The notes under the pieces: model-generated
The model's database searches: none
What the model was told of the DNA's origin: nothing
Seen by the model: only the letters and a program-made list of their open reading frames with translations
Assembly: GCA_029204225.1 (NCBI GenBank)
Contig: CM055107.1
Location: forward strand, 7,288,873 to 7,352,872
Reading direction: 5' to 3'
Length of the DNA stretch: 64,000 nt
From: Diphasiastrum complanatum
Lineage: Eukaryota > Streptophyta > Lycopodiopsida > Lycopodiales > Lycopodiaceae
Made by a program: the position numbers and the translations under genes
In this document: in pieces, positions 1 to 12,875 of the stretch
How positions within the stretch are numbered: the stretch's first letter is position 1
Layout of the letters: each line of letters opens with the position of its first letter

Positions 1-118
1 CGATTTCGCAGCCGCTCCTGCAGCAGTAGACCAAACTGTCATTGGTTGAGCTTTGATCTTCGCTTGGAGGCCGCAAGTGCTGTGCTGGCATGCAGTTCCC
101 TTCAATCGTCTTTGTTCA

Positions 119-951
119 TTACCCGGATGTTGTGGTTTGCAGTTTGTCGTGCTTCGTTATCTTCATTGTTTGTATGTGTCGCAATACGGTTGCGATAGCG
201 GTGGTTTGTGGTTCATAAGCTAGCAATGCTTTGTGGGTAGAGACTTCAAGTTTCTTCAGCTCCCTCTCAAAGTATGGTAGTTTTGTGATTCCTAAGCTCG
301 CACGCTGCTTCTCAAACATTGCCTTGTCAAGAGGCTTGGTAAAAATATTACCTCCATCTACTTTGTTCGAACAAACTCGATCTTGAGCTTCTCTTTCTCA
401 ACTAGATCCCTTTTCAGATGGTATTTGATAGTGATGTGTTTCATTTTTGAATGAAACACAGGATCCTTCGTCAAGTGTATGGCAGATGTGTTATTCATGT
501 GCAAGATCAGTGGCTCGTCAGTGTTCCCTCCTAGTTCATCAAGGAATTATCTGAGCCATGTAAGCTTGTTGGCCATCTTGGCTGTTGCAACATATTCTGC
601 TTCGCAGGATGATTGTGCGATAATCGTTTGTTTCCTACTGATCCAAAGAACAATTGCATTGGCTGCTATAGTGCAACCCCTTGAAATACTCTTAGAGTCG
701 TCCTCTATAGAAGAACATCTTGCATCGCTGTTAGACGTCATTTGAAACCCTGCATCATGAGAAAAACAAAGACCATAGTCCTTTGTCTGTTTCAGGTATT
801 GCAAGATCCTCTTAGCAATCTTCCAATGTGTAGGTCCTAGATTAATGTTGAACTGGCACATTCTGAATACTACGTAAGCAATATTTGGTCGTGTGTTGTC
901 TGCCGAATACATTAATGAACCAATAAGCCTTCTATAAGGCCTTTGCAGCAT
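119..951 (-). pseudogene. copia RNase H and pol C-terminus (broken)
   Basis: The segment 951-547 carries the copia RNase H signature: NTRPNIAYVV, then RILQYLKQTKDYGL, then SSCEAEYVA containing the catalytic Glu. Past the stop near 547 the frame continues in pieces with a SAIHLTKDPVFHS-like stretch, the KPLD-type ending, and the tail FEKQRASLGITKL (about 319-250). In intact elements this domain degrades the RNA strand during reverse transcription in the virus-like particle. Stops and indels make it non-functional. It is nearly collinear with 37735-38341. Confidence 0.85.
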
Positions 952-960
952 AGCTTCCCA

Positions 961-1269
961 CTATGCATAGTCTCTAGGACAGTCTTGATTTGTCAGCATT
1001 GTGCCAAGAATCATTGGAGTGTTTACTCCCTTGCAATCCGTCATGTCAAAATCATCAATGATCCTTTGAATGTATCTTGACTGGTGTAGATATAATTTCC
1101 CACCTTCAAAATCTCTATCAATTTGCAAGACTAGGTAGCATTTTGCTTCTCCTAGATTTGATATCTCAAAGTGCCTTGAGATATCGTCTTTCACTTGTGC
1201 GATTAGAGTGTCGCTTCTTGACAAAAACAAGGTGTTGTGACTCGCAAGTAGAACCTGGCGGTTGGTCAA
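961..1269 (-). pseudogene. copia RT connection segment (broken)
   Basis: This 102-codon open stretch includes HFEISNLGEAKCYLVLQIDRD and YIQRIIDDFDM, typical of the region just after the RT palm in copia pol. The Asp-Asp that should precede LLASHNT is replaced by unrelated residues, so the active site is missing. It is probably part of the same element as its neighbours on both sides. Confidence 0.8.
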
Positions 1270-1276
1270 TGTAGAT

Positions 1277-1606
1277 TTATTCCTTCATATTTCCATGCAG
1301 AAACATTGTCTTCTCATCTACAATATGGATTTTCAGACTATAGGCTACTGCATATGCGAACAATATGCATAGTGATGTATACTTGACCACAGGAGAAAAG
1401 GTATCAGTGTAGTCAACACCATATTTTTGTGAGAAACCCTTCGCAACCAGCCTAGCCTTGTATTGAGATACATTGACATCTGGTCCATATTTGTATTTGT
1501 AAACGCATGTACATTTGATATTCTTCATGTCTGATGGCACGGTTTGAGATCCAACACATCGTTCTACTTCATGGAGGTCATTTCTTCTTCCATGGCCTTT
1601 ATCCAA
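1277..1606 (-). pseudogene. copia RT N-terminal half (broken)
   Basis: The frame contains YKARLVAKGFSQKYGVDY, DTFSPVVK and VDEKTMFLHGN, the standard N-terminal half of copia RT (RVT_2). The usual VDVKTAFLHG has become VDEKTMFLHG. It ends at a stop right after FLHGNMKE, where the rest of the fingers and palm has been deleted. The upstream linker continues in another frame across 1606-1890. Confidence 0.85.
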
Positions 1607-1897
1607 TTGTCCTTATTTGGACTGTTGATGGCTTCTTCATACGCTTGTAGTTCACTACCAAATTTGCAGAAGTCTTCTTGAGTTGAAGATGAGTTGTCTG
1701 ATATATATCTAATGGGTTGTCTTCTCTCTTTATTGGATCTCCTTGGAGGTGATGCAGGTGCGGCGACTCTTTTGCCTTTGTCCCTTCTGTTGACAGTAGA
1801 ACTATCCTACGTCGCAGGTGTTCTGGATATAAATTGCATATCGGGTTGTTCGTCATCTGAACTGTCACTCGGTATGTCTGTAATTTGAACATCTTCA

Positions 1898-2730
1898 TCC
1901 TGATGCTCAGGGTCTGTAAGAATTTTGGATGCAGATGTTATGTCAACATTACTCTTGATGATAGGACCAAGGAAGATCCATCTTCAAGAAAAGGTATTTT
2001 TGTTGGATATAGTGAGGTGAGTAAAGCCTACAATGTTTACATTCCTTCTACTAACAAAGTGATTGTTGGTAGAGATGTCATTTTTTATGAGGGGAACATT
2101 CCAAAAGTGTCTTCAAGTACTACTAATGATGATGTGGATGGATCTAACATTCTTGATGTTGATGTAAAGGATCCTACTTTAGATGGTGATGATGATGGAC
2201 CTTCATAAAGTCAAAAGCCAAGGAGAACATCAAGGGAAAGACAAGTACCTTCAAGGCTCACATATGATGAAAAGGGTAAGCAAGTAGTTCCTGGAATTTA
2301 TGTTGCTTTCCTAACCTCTTTTGATGAATCTAAAAGTGTAGATGAAGCAAGGAAAGAAGAGGAGTGGATCCAAGCAATGGATCTTGAGTATCAAGCTCCT
2401 ATGAAGAATGGCACATGGAGATTGGTGGAGTTACCTAAAGACAAGAGAGATATTGGATGTTTTCATGTTTTTACAGCAGTTAAATGGATCTGGAAAACAA
2501 AGTTTGTTCAATGACTTTGATGGTCAAGTTGATGATCAAGAGGTTGATCTCAAAGGGCTTCAACTAGTCAAAAGGGAAGATGACAATTTGGAGCTAGTCA
2601 AGAGCATCAAAGGGGACTCAATTGGCAAAAATGTTATGGATCTATTTTAGAAAAAAGAGGAGTGGATCCAAGCAATGGATCTTGAGTACCAAGCTCTCAT
2701 GAAGATCAACACATGGAGGTTGGTGGAAGA
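1898..2730 (+). mobile_element. Ty1/copia remnant: integrase tail to RT start
   Basis: The strand changes from the previous remnant. The frame at 1920-2208 reads the copia integrase C-terminal region (RKGIFVGYSEVSKAYNVYIP, then RDVIFYE). The acidic linker follows, then, after a stop, a second stretch (2210-2510) with the start of RT (KEEEWIQAMDLEYQAPMKN, GTWRLVELP). About 75 bp beginning near 2359 recur near 2657 (spacing about 298 bp). The RT is cut after its first 60 codons and joined to gypsy sequence at about 2730-2740. Confidence 0.8.
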
Positions 2731-2734
2731 TCAA

Positions 2735-3610
2735 GAAGCTAGTATTTTATTAGACAATGATTCTATTCATAACTTCATTAATTATATTCTTGTGCAAAAA
2801 CTCAGCTTGTCAACTAAAGCCATCAATCATATATACAAAGTTTATCTAGCTTCAGGAGCAGAGTTGGAGACTTGGAATATGAAAGTGCCAAATCTCCCAG
2901 TTTTGATACAAGGACATAGAGAATGAGTTAATTTTCATGTTTTAGACCTAGCCCGTATTGATTTAATTTTTGGTTATGAATGGTTATTTAGTATATCGCC
3001 TTCTCTGGCTATTGATTTTGTGAAATATGTTCTCACTTTCAAAGAGGGTAATAAGGTAGTACTTTTATTTGGCATTAAATTTTGTAGATCTGTCGGATGA
3101 AATTTCTACAATTAATATAATGGAGGCATTTGATTACTCATAGTAAGAAGTTTTTTCGGTATTCGTTATTCCTATTATGGATGTTTTTGACGTGTATCTA
3201 AATAGTTGTGAATTTTCTACAATTATTAACTCAGTAAGTTTAGATCACAAACAAGCAATGAAAAATCCGATCATAAGTGAAATGAAAGATATTTTTTCAT
3301 CAAAGTTACCTCATGGTTTACCACCATCTAGGTCAGTAGACCACATGATACAGGTAATTTTAGGAAGTCAACCTATCTCTAGACAACCTTATTAGGTTCT
3401 CTAAAAAAACAAAGATAGAGATTTCAAATCAAATAGAAAACTATATGAGGATGGGACATATCCAACCCAATAAGTCACCATGGGGCACTCTTGTTCTTCT
3501 GAAAGCAAAGAAAGATGGATGTTTCCGGATGTGTGTAGATTACAAGGGGTTGAATAAAATGGCTATTAAGAATAAATATACATTACCCAAGATGGATGAC
3601 CATGGCACAA
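2735..3610 (+). pseudogene. Ty3/gypsy protease and RT start (broken)
   Basis: Residues resembling the gypsy retropepsin are visible: ILLDNDSIHNFI at about 2740-2780, where the catalytic Asp-Ser/Thr-Gly is replaced by Asp-Asn-Asp, and LIFGYEWLFSISPSLAIDF near 2970-3020. Downstream are LPPSRSVDHMIQVI (3325-3360), the segment ahead of RT, and the RT start GHIQPNKSPWG and RMCVDYKGLNKMAIKNKY (3455-3585). The match ends about 3605. There are several stops and frame changes. It adjoins the copia piece directly, so the join is a nested insertion or a recombination scar. Confidence 0.8.
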
Positions 3611-5161
3611 AGTGTCATTCCAAAGTTAGGGTCCAATCTAGAATACATATAGAATTTATTCTTAAGTTCTAATCTAGAATAACTTAAGATTCATCGAAAC
3701 TTCATTACGTGAGGCTCTATCTTTTGGCTACTATCAACTGTCCAACTCTCTTGAGTCTTCCGAGATAGCATGCCATCCTTTCCAATCGAGAAAAGATAAA
3801 GCCAAAAGTTCTCGTGTATTCTATGCACATAAACCTTTAAATGAATCCAACCTTGAACCATAAAGGTTGCAACTTATAAGCAATACATTTCAACAACAAT
3901 ATCCATAAGTAAGGTCACATTGTTGATTTTTAACAACTAACTCTGAAGTAGCACTCCTGACTCGGTTAGTTGTATTGGATTTAGAAAGTATTTAAATTTA
4001 TAGGTGTGGTACCAAAACACCATATTTAATCTGATTCTAAATCTATTCTAGTTCAATAAGCAATTCTCAGTGAGAAATTACTATAACCTACTGAGAAATT
4101 GTCTCTATACAATTCTCATCAATATGCCTATGTATTAGAAAATAGTTTATGCATGCAAATAACTTAGTCCAAGGAATCCTTTGTAGATCCACAGGATTAA
4201 AAGTTTGTACAAAAGGTTTTATGATCATACAAAGATTCACTACATAGAATATCTCTACAGATATCACCTGATCTGTACACAATACTATCTTAACCAAGAA
4301 TCTTGTAACTTGATTATCCTCTAAGAATATTTCTCAAAGAGTGCTATTCCACAACCAAAATCTCAACCAGAGATTACCTCAAACGAATATATTGTTAGCG
4401 TGAATTTCCTTCCTTGCATCAATCCACGGATTTCAGTCCTCACTAAAATCAAGTCTGATTATACCAACAAGGAACATGTTTCAACAAACCTCCATCTTGC
4501 AATAGAATTCCATAGTTCTGACACAAATCAATTAGACTTGTGATCAACAACTATTCTACTACAAGAGTATTTTCTAATTTCTTTCTCTTACATCTTCAGA
4601 CCAAATATCTGATATAATCCTAAAAGGAGTTTTGTAATATCTAAATATCCTATCATTTCTTATTCTTGAAACAGATTCGTCATCTATTCATACAACAGAT
4701 TCCTCCTAGAATCTACGATAGATGTTTCTCTTTGATAACTCTTTTTTTTTTCCTTCTCCCCCTTTTAACAGGAAACCACACGAGTTTCCAAGGGGTGCAT
4801 ATCCATCTAGATTTGCCCTAGGAGAAGTTTTAAAGAAGAGATCCAAGAGAAAAACTTAAAAGTCCAAAAAAGGTGTTGCATTATCATAACCCAATATTGA
4901 TAATGTCCCAACACATTTTCGTGAATGACTTATCAAAAGATCTTCTTCGTTATCAACACTAAAAAGTGACCCGTAAATTTGAAAAGGAATTATTGAAGAT
5001 TTACATAAGAAAAACAATTTAGAAAACAATTGCATTAACCATTCATGTGACATCATCCAAGGTCAATGGGTAATAAAAATTACCTACCAAGGAATCACAA
5101 GAAATCGGGCTAATCAATGTTTTAGAAATTCACCAGTATATTTTTATAAAGAAATAGCATG
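3610..5161. other. gene-free AT-rich DNA
   Basis: I see no convincing coding region, RNA or repeat array. Short open frames here have no recognisable composition. The sequence could be the non-coding part of an LTR element whose primer site lies at 5445-5455, but I cannot show this. Confidence 0.5.
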
Positions 5162-5238
5162 CGGGTTTCCGGTTTTGTAAATTTGAGATATCCATAAGGG
5201 GTCATGACCAATATCTCAAATTTTTGACAAAACACCCG
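5162..5238. repeat. imperfect inverted repeat (stem-loop)
   Basis: An arm ending AAATTTGAGATAT (to 5191) is followed by a loop of about 19 bp and its reverse complement, starting ATATCTCAAATTT at 5211. The outer parts (GGGTTTCCGGTTTTGT versus ACAAAACACCCG) also pair with small gaps. The arms are about 30 bp each. It could be a tiny palindromic element or a hairpin within a retroelement leader. Confidence 0.65.
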
Positions 5239-5444
5239 TTTTATGACCCATAGTATTTGGGATCAATTAGATTTAAGACCTTACTATGGTCAACTAATCC
5301 AGTTCGTTTTAGATCTTCATTTTGGAATTGCCTGCGTCCCATACCACATGTTCTTCCTCCATGAAGGCCCATCAAAAAACAAACTTTTTCGTTTATTTCT
5401 AGTCTTTTTCGATCTTAGGCTCCGAGGCCATTTGGCCTTGCACA

Positions 5445-5455
5445 CTCTGATACCA
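5445..5455 (-). other. putative LTR-retrotransposon primer binding site
   Basis: On the minus strand this reads TGGTATCAGAG, complementary to the 3' end of plant initiator Met-tRNA, the usual primer for copia and many gypsy elements. It would place the end of a 5' LTR just to the right (from about 5456) and a leader to the left. No matching second LTR or coding region was recognised, so this may be a solo or truncated element. Confidence 0.5.
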
Positions 5456-7860
<2,405 letters not shown>

Positions 7861-8099
7861 CTGTTCTCCCATGCTTGTACACTATTTATAGCAGGTCCAT
7901 GCCTCATTAATGAGCTTGGTTTTCCTCCATAGAAACTTCTAGATCAAAAATCCTACTACAACATGAAATAGATTCAATGTATCTAACATTCAAATTTGAA
8001 TGTGTCCAAACTTGACCTTCTACTTTCCCTCACTTTCTAAAAGTGGTAATTCAAAAACATGTAGACTAAAATAACTTTGTCATTGCACAAACTATTTCT

Positions 8100-8260
8100 T
8101 ATGAATTTTCTAGTAATCAAAACAATGGGTGATCCAACTTATTATGTGCTAATTGGAAGACCATGGTTATAGCAAGATAATGTTGTTGTTCACTAGAAGA
8201 AGAAGAAACTTTGGTTTCCAATTTGTAAAGATGGAAAGAAACAAAAAACAGAACATGTAG
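8100..8260 (+). pseudogene. possible gypsy-type polyprotein fragment
   Basis: One frame reads MGDPTYYVLIGRPWL and then a stop, resembling the flap-to-end part of a gypsy retropepsin, where LGRPWL is typical. The flanks give no further match. It lies between the (GA)59 tract and a copia remnant. This is a weak call from a single short motif. Confidence 0.35.
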
Positions 8261-8869
8261 TCTCTTGGGAAGCTGACAAGCATGAAGGTGAAAACACCAA
8301 CCTCTGATACAAGTTTTGTTGCAGATGACTCATCTTATGGTATATCGACCCTAGAGAAAGAGGACGTTTGAATTAATTATTTTGAATCTTATGACGTAGA
8401 ATCATCTTCTACTAACGAAAGAATCCCCTCAACTCGTGAAGTTCAGGATTATAGCTTTACAAATGTGATGGAAGAAATTATCAAACTAGACAATGTTATA
8501 GATATCACTTTGCACTAATCTAATATTTGTAAAAAAGATCACAAATGTCGACATGGAAGTTGTGTTGTACGAGACATGTTACAAAATCACTAAAGTAAAC
8601 CAAAGGGTAGGAGATCTATTCATGGTCAACGATATTGTTCAAGATAAAATATTGATGGCAAAGCCATGACCTCTAGTGAAAGGAAGGGCCAAATATGACA
8701 TGAAAGATTGGGGCATTTCAACACCAATGCTCTATAGAAAATGGTTGACAAAGGGATAGTGATAGACATGGAGAAATGTGTTTTCTAGAAGGTTGGCAGA
8801 TATACGGGTGGTCTAATTGGAAAGATACACAAACTTCCAATTGGAAACTCGACATATGGTTAGTATGAA

Positions 8870-9300
8870 TTCTAATTCACACAAAAAATTTGTGACTATG
8901 CAAATGACAGGCATGGTAGGGGTGAGGTACTTCATAACATTCATTGACAACTTCTCGAAAAAGACTGCTACATACTTAATGAGATGAAGGAATGAGTGTC
9001 TAGAAATGTTCAAACATTTTAAGGTATTAGTTGAAATACAAACAATAAAGCATATAAAGAAACATATGAGTAACAAAGGAGGAGAATACACCTCCAAAAA
9101 ATTTAGAAATTATCATTTAAATAATAGGAAAAGAACTAAGTGTACCACACAAACGAGAACAAATTAAAACGACATTGCAAAAAGAAATAATCGGAGGATA
9201 GCCGCTTTGATAGCCAATCACATAACCAATAGGTGTCCTACAAGGGCACTAAAAGATATGGCTCTTAAGGGATCTTGGTCGGGAGTGCACTCAGACGTAG
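8870..9300 (+). pseudogene. copia integrase core (broken)
   Basis: The frame gives MTGMVGVRYFITFIDNFSKK at 8907-8966, the start of the integrase core. After a stop it gives SNKGGEYTSKKFRNYHL (the usual DNGGEY, here without the second catalytic Asp), and then pieces equivalent to the ERKNR and NRCPTRAL region near 9180-9250 and a WSGVHSDV motif. Several in-frame stops rule out function. Confidence 0.75.
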
Positions 9301-9929
9301 GGTATTTTCTTATTGTTTGAGAGTAGATGCTTTGCTCACATCCTAACAAAAGCGCAACCCAAAAGGCAAGGAATGACAAAGGATACAAACTCTATGATAC
9401 CATATAAAGAAAAATCATCAACAACAAGAACATGGTTTTTTTATAAATAGGTGATGAAACATATGAGGAGACACTCAACCCAATGGGAGCTCCTAAGGGA
9501 AAACAATTGATTCTATACGAACATGAATGAATTGATTAGAAAGACAAAGGGTCCAGGCCAAGACATGCAAGAGGACAATGAAGAAATTGAAGCAGACAAC
9601 TTGAGGTACATAGAGGACACAATAACCTTAAGAAAGTTTGTGAAGGAAAGGCACCTACCCTAGAAACTTTAGAGACTATAGCTAGATTGCTCATGCTACA
9701 TCAAAAGACGAGGAGCCATGAAGTGTGAAAGAGGCCTCGGATGTGTGAAATTCAAAAGACCATGACTAAAGAGTACAAATCACTGAGGGAGAACAATGCG
9801 TGGACACTCGAAGACCAAGGAATTATCTACATGAATACCCTATGCATCCATTGTCCCATTTTCATCCATTTGAGCTCTTATTGGCATAGTAATGGCCCAT
9901 GTTTTATTGTTGCTTGAGATGGATGTTAT

Positions 9930-10060
9930 GATCGCCTTCTTGAATGGCAAATTAAAGGAAGATATTTGCATGAAGTAGCTGGAGGGCTTCATCCAAAATG
10001 AATCCAAAGCTTGCAAACTGTAAAAATCCTTCAAGGTGTTGCTATTGCAAAATTGGCTAG
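9930..10060 (+). pseudogene. copia RT fragment (broken)
   Basis: A short stretch in one frame reads NGKLKEDICMK, LEGFIQNESKACKL and KKSF, equivalent to the LKEEIYM...QPEGF...VCKLKKSLYG part of copia RT. Stops interrupt it, and neither the upstream fingers nor the downstream YVDD is recognisable. Confidence 0.6.
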
Positions 10061-10309
10061 TACTTTGTAGAAAATAAATACACTAGATGCAAGCTTCTAT
10101 GCTAAAACAGAGTAGAGAGGTACACTCCTAATAGCTCTATACATAGATGACTTCAGCAAATATGTTGAATGAAGATAAGGAGGGAATGGAGACATATACA
10201 TGAATTAAATGATGTTTATTGAATACTTTCTCGGAAGATATAGAATGAAAGACTATAAGGTGGTTGGTATAACTATGGAAGGAAAGAAAGACTGAGGACA
10301 ATGCAAGGG

Positions 10310-10930
10310 AATTGAAGGAGAACTGAGCCTGAAGATTTATAGAAAATTGTTGGGCAGGTTAATGAGCAGATTGTTGGTAACAAGGCCTGACACTGCTTAT
10401 GTTAATGACTATGCTTTGGAAGAATTTAAAGAGGGTGCTAAAATACCTCAAAGGCACAATCAATCATGGACTGGTCTTGGTCTGCAAAGCCTCAAGCACT
10501 GAAATAGATTTGAGTGGGTACTCAGAGGCGTTGATCTGGAAACGAGGAGATCAAGTGCAGGATTTGTATTCTTGCTCAATTGGATAGCAACAGCATGGGG
10601 AAGTAAGGCAAAGTACAAATGCTCTGTCGCCCACACTGAGGCCGAATACATGGCTTTGTCCTTGGCAATATGAGAGGGCCTCTCGCTCAAACAAGTAATG
10701 GAAGACCTGCAGCACCCAACAATCTATGGAAGACCTACAGCACCCAATCACATGTGTAACATCAATGGGGATATCCAGGGAAGCCTAGCCTTAGCAAATA
10801 ATGTGCATCGTAGGACTAAGCAGATATCAATCAGATATCATTTTATAAGAGAAATTGTTGGGAAAGGGCTGATAGAATCAAGGATTGTAGGACAAATTGT
10901 ATGTTATAGCTGATATGCCTACCAAACCTT
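10310..10930 (+). pseudogene. copia RNase H and pol end (broken)
   Basis: Pieces in shifting frames match copia RNase H: YRKLLGRLM and TRPDTAYVN (10340-10405), VLKYLKGTINHGLV (10434-10475), TRRSSAGFVFLLNWIATAWGSK (10538-10605), AHTEAEYMALSLA (10630-10670), then KQISIRYHFIREIVGKGLI near 10820-10875. A 28-bp tandem duplication at 10698-10753 interrupts the reading. It is non-functional. Confidence 0.75.
10698..10753. repeat. 28-bp tandem duplication inside RNase H remnant
   Basis: The unit ATGGAAGACCTGCAGCACCC plus eight bases is repeated once at 10726 with one or two differences. It was probably produced by slippage in the decaying element. Confidence 0.85.
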
Positions 10931-10973
10931 TAAGCAAAGAAAAACATGATTTTGGCAAATGGTTGAATTCTGT

Positions 10974-11180
10974 TGGAGCGTTGGAATTAAGCAGCCGAAC
11001 AAGTACCTAGACGGTAGCTAACTGTCCGTGAAGGTTTGTTAGACTGTGGTGCCTTCTGGGCATGAAGGTTGTAAGCATAAAATACCGTTATGAGAAATGT
11101 GAGGCATCGTTGCGACTCTGTCTCATTGTCTTGGTCTTGTTTGTCTTGCGCACTTTTGCCCAGATAGTTTCTTTGTGAAC
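10974..11180 (+). repeat. possible copia LTR fragment
   Basis: A TGTTGGA start follows the end of the copia RNase H remnant directly, where the 3' LTR should begin. Length and 3' end are unclear, because different copia coding sequence begins by about 11250. No second copy was recognised in the window. Confidence 0.35.
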
Positions 11181-11249
11181 ATTACAAGGGTAAGTATTGT
11201 TTCTATTAACAATGTATTCTTCTCTAATGTTCTAGAGCCTATCGCGATG

Positions 11250-12040
11250 AAGAAACTAATCCTAGAACAACGATCAGACGAGATGTTCTATTTGACGAGA
11301 ATAGCTTTGGGATCATCCCTGAAAATGCAAATTCTGCTGACCTGTATCTGGATTCATATGATTCCAATGATAAATCTATACAAAACAAGCCAGTCTTTGA
11401 ATGGTCCAAGCTTGCTGCAGAACTAACAAATGAACATGATGAGCTAGTAGAAGTTCCATCTCCTTGGGAAGCCAGATAAATCAAACACCCCTCTTCATAA
11501 CTCAGAATTGCCGCCAATGTTTCGCACGCAGATACTATATATAACCAAGGATCTAGAACCCCAGAAACTTCCGAAAGACCTTGAAGGTCCTGAAACCAAA
11601 CAACTGAGCTTTGTTGTACAAGGGAAACTTGATTCTCTTCAAGCTAATAATACTTGAACTCAGGGTTCAGTTGCCCCAAGATCATTCCATATTGAAATGC
11701 AAGTCGATCTTTAGGTTGAAAAACAATGTAAATGGTGTCATTGGAAAGATTCAAAGCCTCACTTGTTTGCAAACTTATTCACACAACAAACTGGGTGGGT
11801 TAGATTATATTGAGGTGTTTGCAGCAGTGGGCCCCCTGTCAGAGATCTATTGCTTTGGCCAGAAAGCCTGTGTTACACTCTCGCTCTAAACACGATGAAA
11901 TTTCTTATCACTTTCTCAGAGACAAAATGGAACAAGAGGAAGCAAATCTGATTTACTGCAGAACTACTGACTGTCGAAAATCATGCTTCACTAAGTTTGA
12001 ATCGAGGGAAACTTTGAGACTTTGTAAAACTTTCAGTTCA
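11250..12040 (+). pseudogene. copia pol fragment with internal deletion
   Basis: The frame at 11280-11479 reads RDVLFDENSFG and continues to a stop after PSPWEAR, the integrase C-terminal end and linker. Near 11780-11840 the start of RT is recognisable (QQTGW, then DYIEVFAAV in a second frame). It is joined almost at once to the end of RNase H (LHSRSKHDEISYHFLRDK and EEANLIYCRT, 11870-11970). Everything between RT motif 1 and the RNase H tail has been deleted. This is a different copy from the one ending near 10970. Confidence 0.7.
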
Positions 12041-12875
12041 ATAGATCTGAGACAATTTGCTGACTCGGGGAAATCAGCGAACCAGTCCCACCACGTTCTT
12101 GAAAGGACCCACTTCTCTAGTTTAAATTCACGAGCAACCTTATACTTTTTTAATCCGCCGTAATAGACAATGCTTTAATGCGATGTAATGGACAACGCTT
12201 AGTTCTACTGAATTAACTTTCTTGGAGAGTACTGGTTTTCAATTAATGCGTTGGCTCGCCGATCTTCAGTACTTCTAGCCGTCTTCAGCTATCAGATTGC
12301 CGGAAGCAATAGCAAAGGAGCTACACGCGCTTAGAGCGAGGACACAACTTGTTACCGCTTACATATGCTATTCTTTCTTGAAAAACTTCGTATGCCAGAT
12401 TTATACGCAGGGAACAATTTACAAGATTCCATACACACAGAATTCACTGATCAAGGGAACAGTAATGACAAATCTGACAGTTCAGTACTTAGTCTACATA
12501 TAGTACAGTAATCATTTCATCAACCAAACGTTAGGTGCAACGTTTCTGTTCGTCTATCTGATGTTAAGGCGCATTCATATTTTATGCGCTAAAGAACTTA
12601 GTTCACAAATTATCACATGACCGGCTTGCTCGCCTGTAAACGTATGAGTTGTCCCTTTATCACCAGTATGGCTAAAAAGTTAAAAACACTGTTATTAAAA
12701 ACACTGTTGAGTCTGGCCTATAGAGTGCTAGACTCTCTGATATTGATCTTAGATCACAAAAGTGACCACTCCAGTCTCCACTATATCTCTTTACCAGTAC
12801 CATGGCTTTTGTCTATAACAAATTTGATTAGACTTTCAGTATAGAGTATTCACTATCTAGTTTCTATAGCAATGA
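12041..12875. other. no gene recognised
   Basis: This lies between the copia fragment and the 3' end of the EXORDIUM-like gene. It may include the 3' end and LTR of the copia remnant and the 3' flank of the host gene. No poly(A) signal or repeat could be assigned with confidence. Confidence 0.4.

Larger units (their letters stand above)
119..1900 (-). mobile_element. Ty1/copia remnant, family A copy 1
   Basis: A decayed copia pol reads leftward. In order it shows the linker before RT (about 1890-1610, with NWIKAMEEEM-like residues in a frame different from the longest open one), the RT N-terminal half (1606-1277), the RT/RNase H connection (1269-961) and RNase H to the end of pol (951-119). 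Frames change near 1605 and 1273, and a stop lies near 955. The RT palm between FLHGN and the LLASHNT-like segment, including YVDD, has been lost. No LTR pair is seen, because the element runs toward the window edge. The pol end closely matches a second copy at 37735-38341, so the two belong to one family. Confidence 0.85.
8540..10970 (+). mobile_element. heavily decayed Ty1/copia element
   Basis: Integrase (8870-9300), RT (about 9930-10040) and RNase H to pol end (10310-10930) occur in the normal order on the plus strand, but with many stops, frame changes and missing segments. The pre-integrase region (8540-8870) is faintly readable. A TGTTGGA start near 10974 may mark the 3' LTR. It is clearly older than the copia at 53047-59019, which has far fewer breaks. 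Confidence 0.75.

Noticed and set aside
11189-11235. Perfect-looking splice sites (GTAAGTATTG to TTCTAG) 47 bp apart
   Set aside because: Too short for a normal plant intron and lies in decayed copia sequence with no supported exons.
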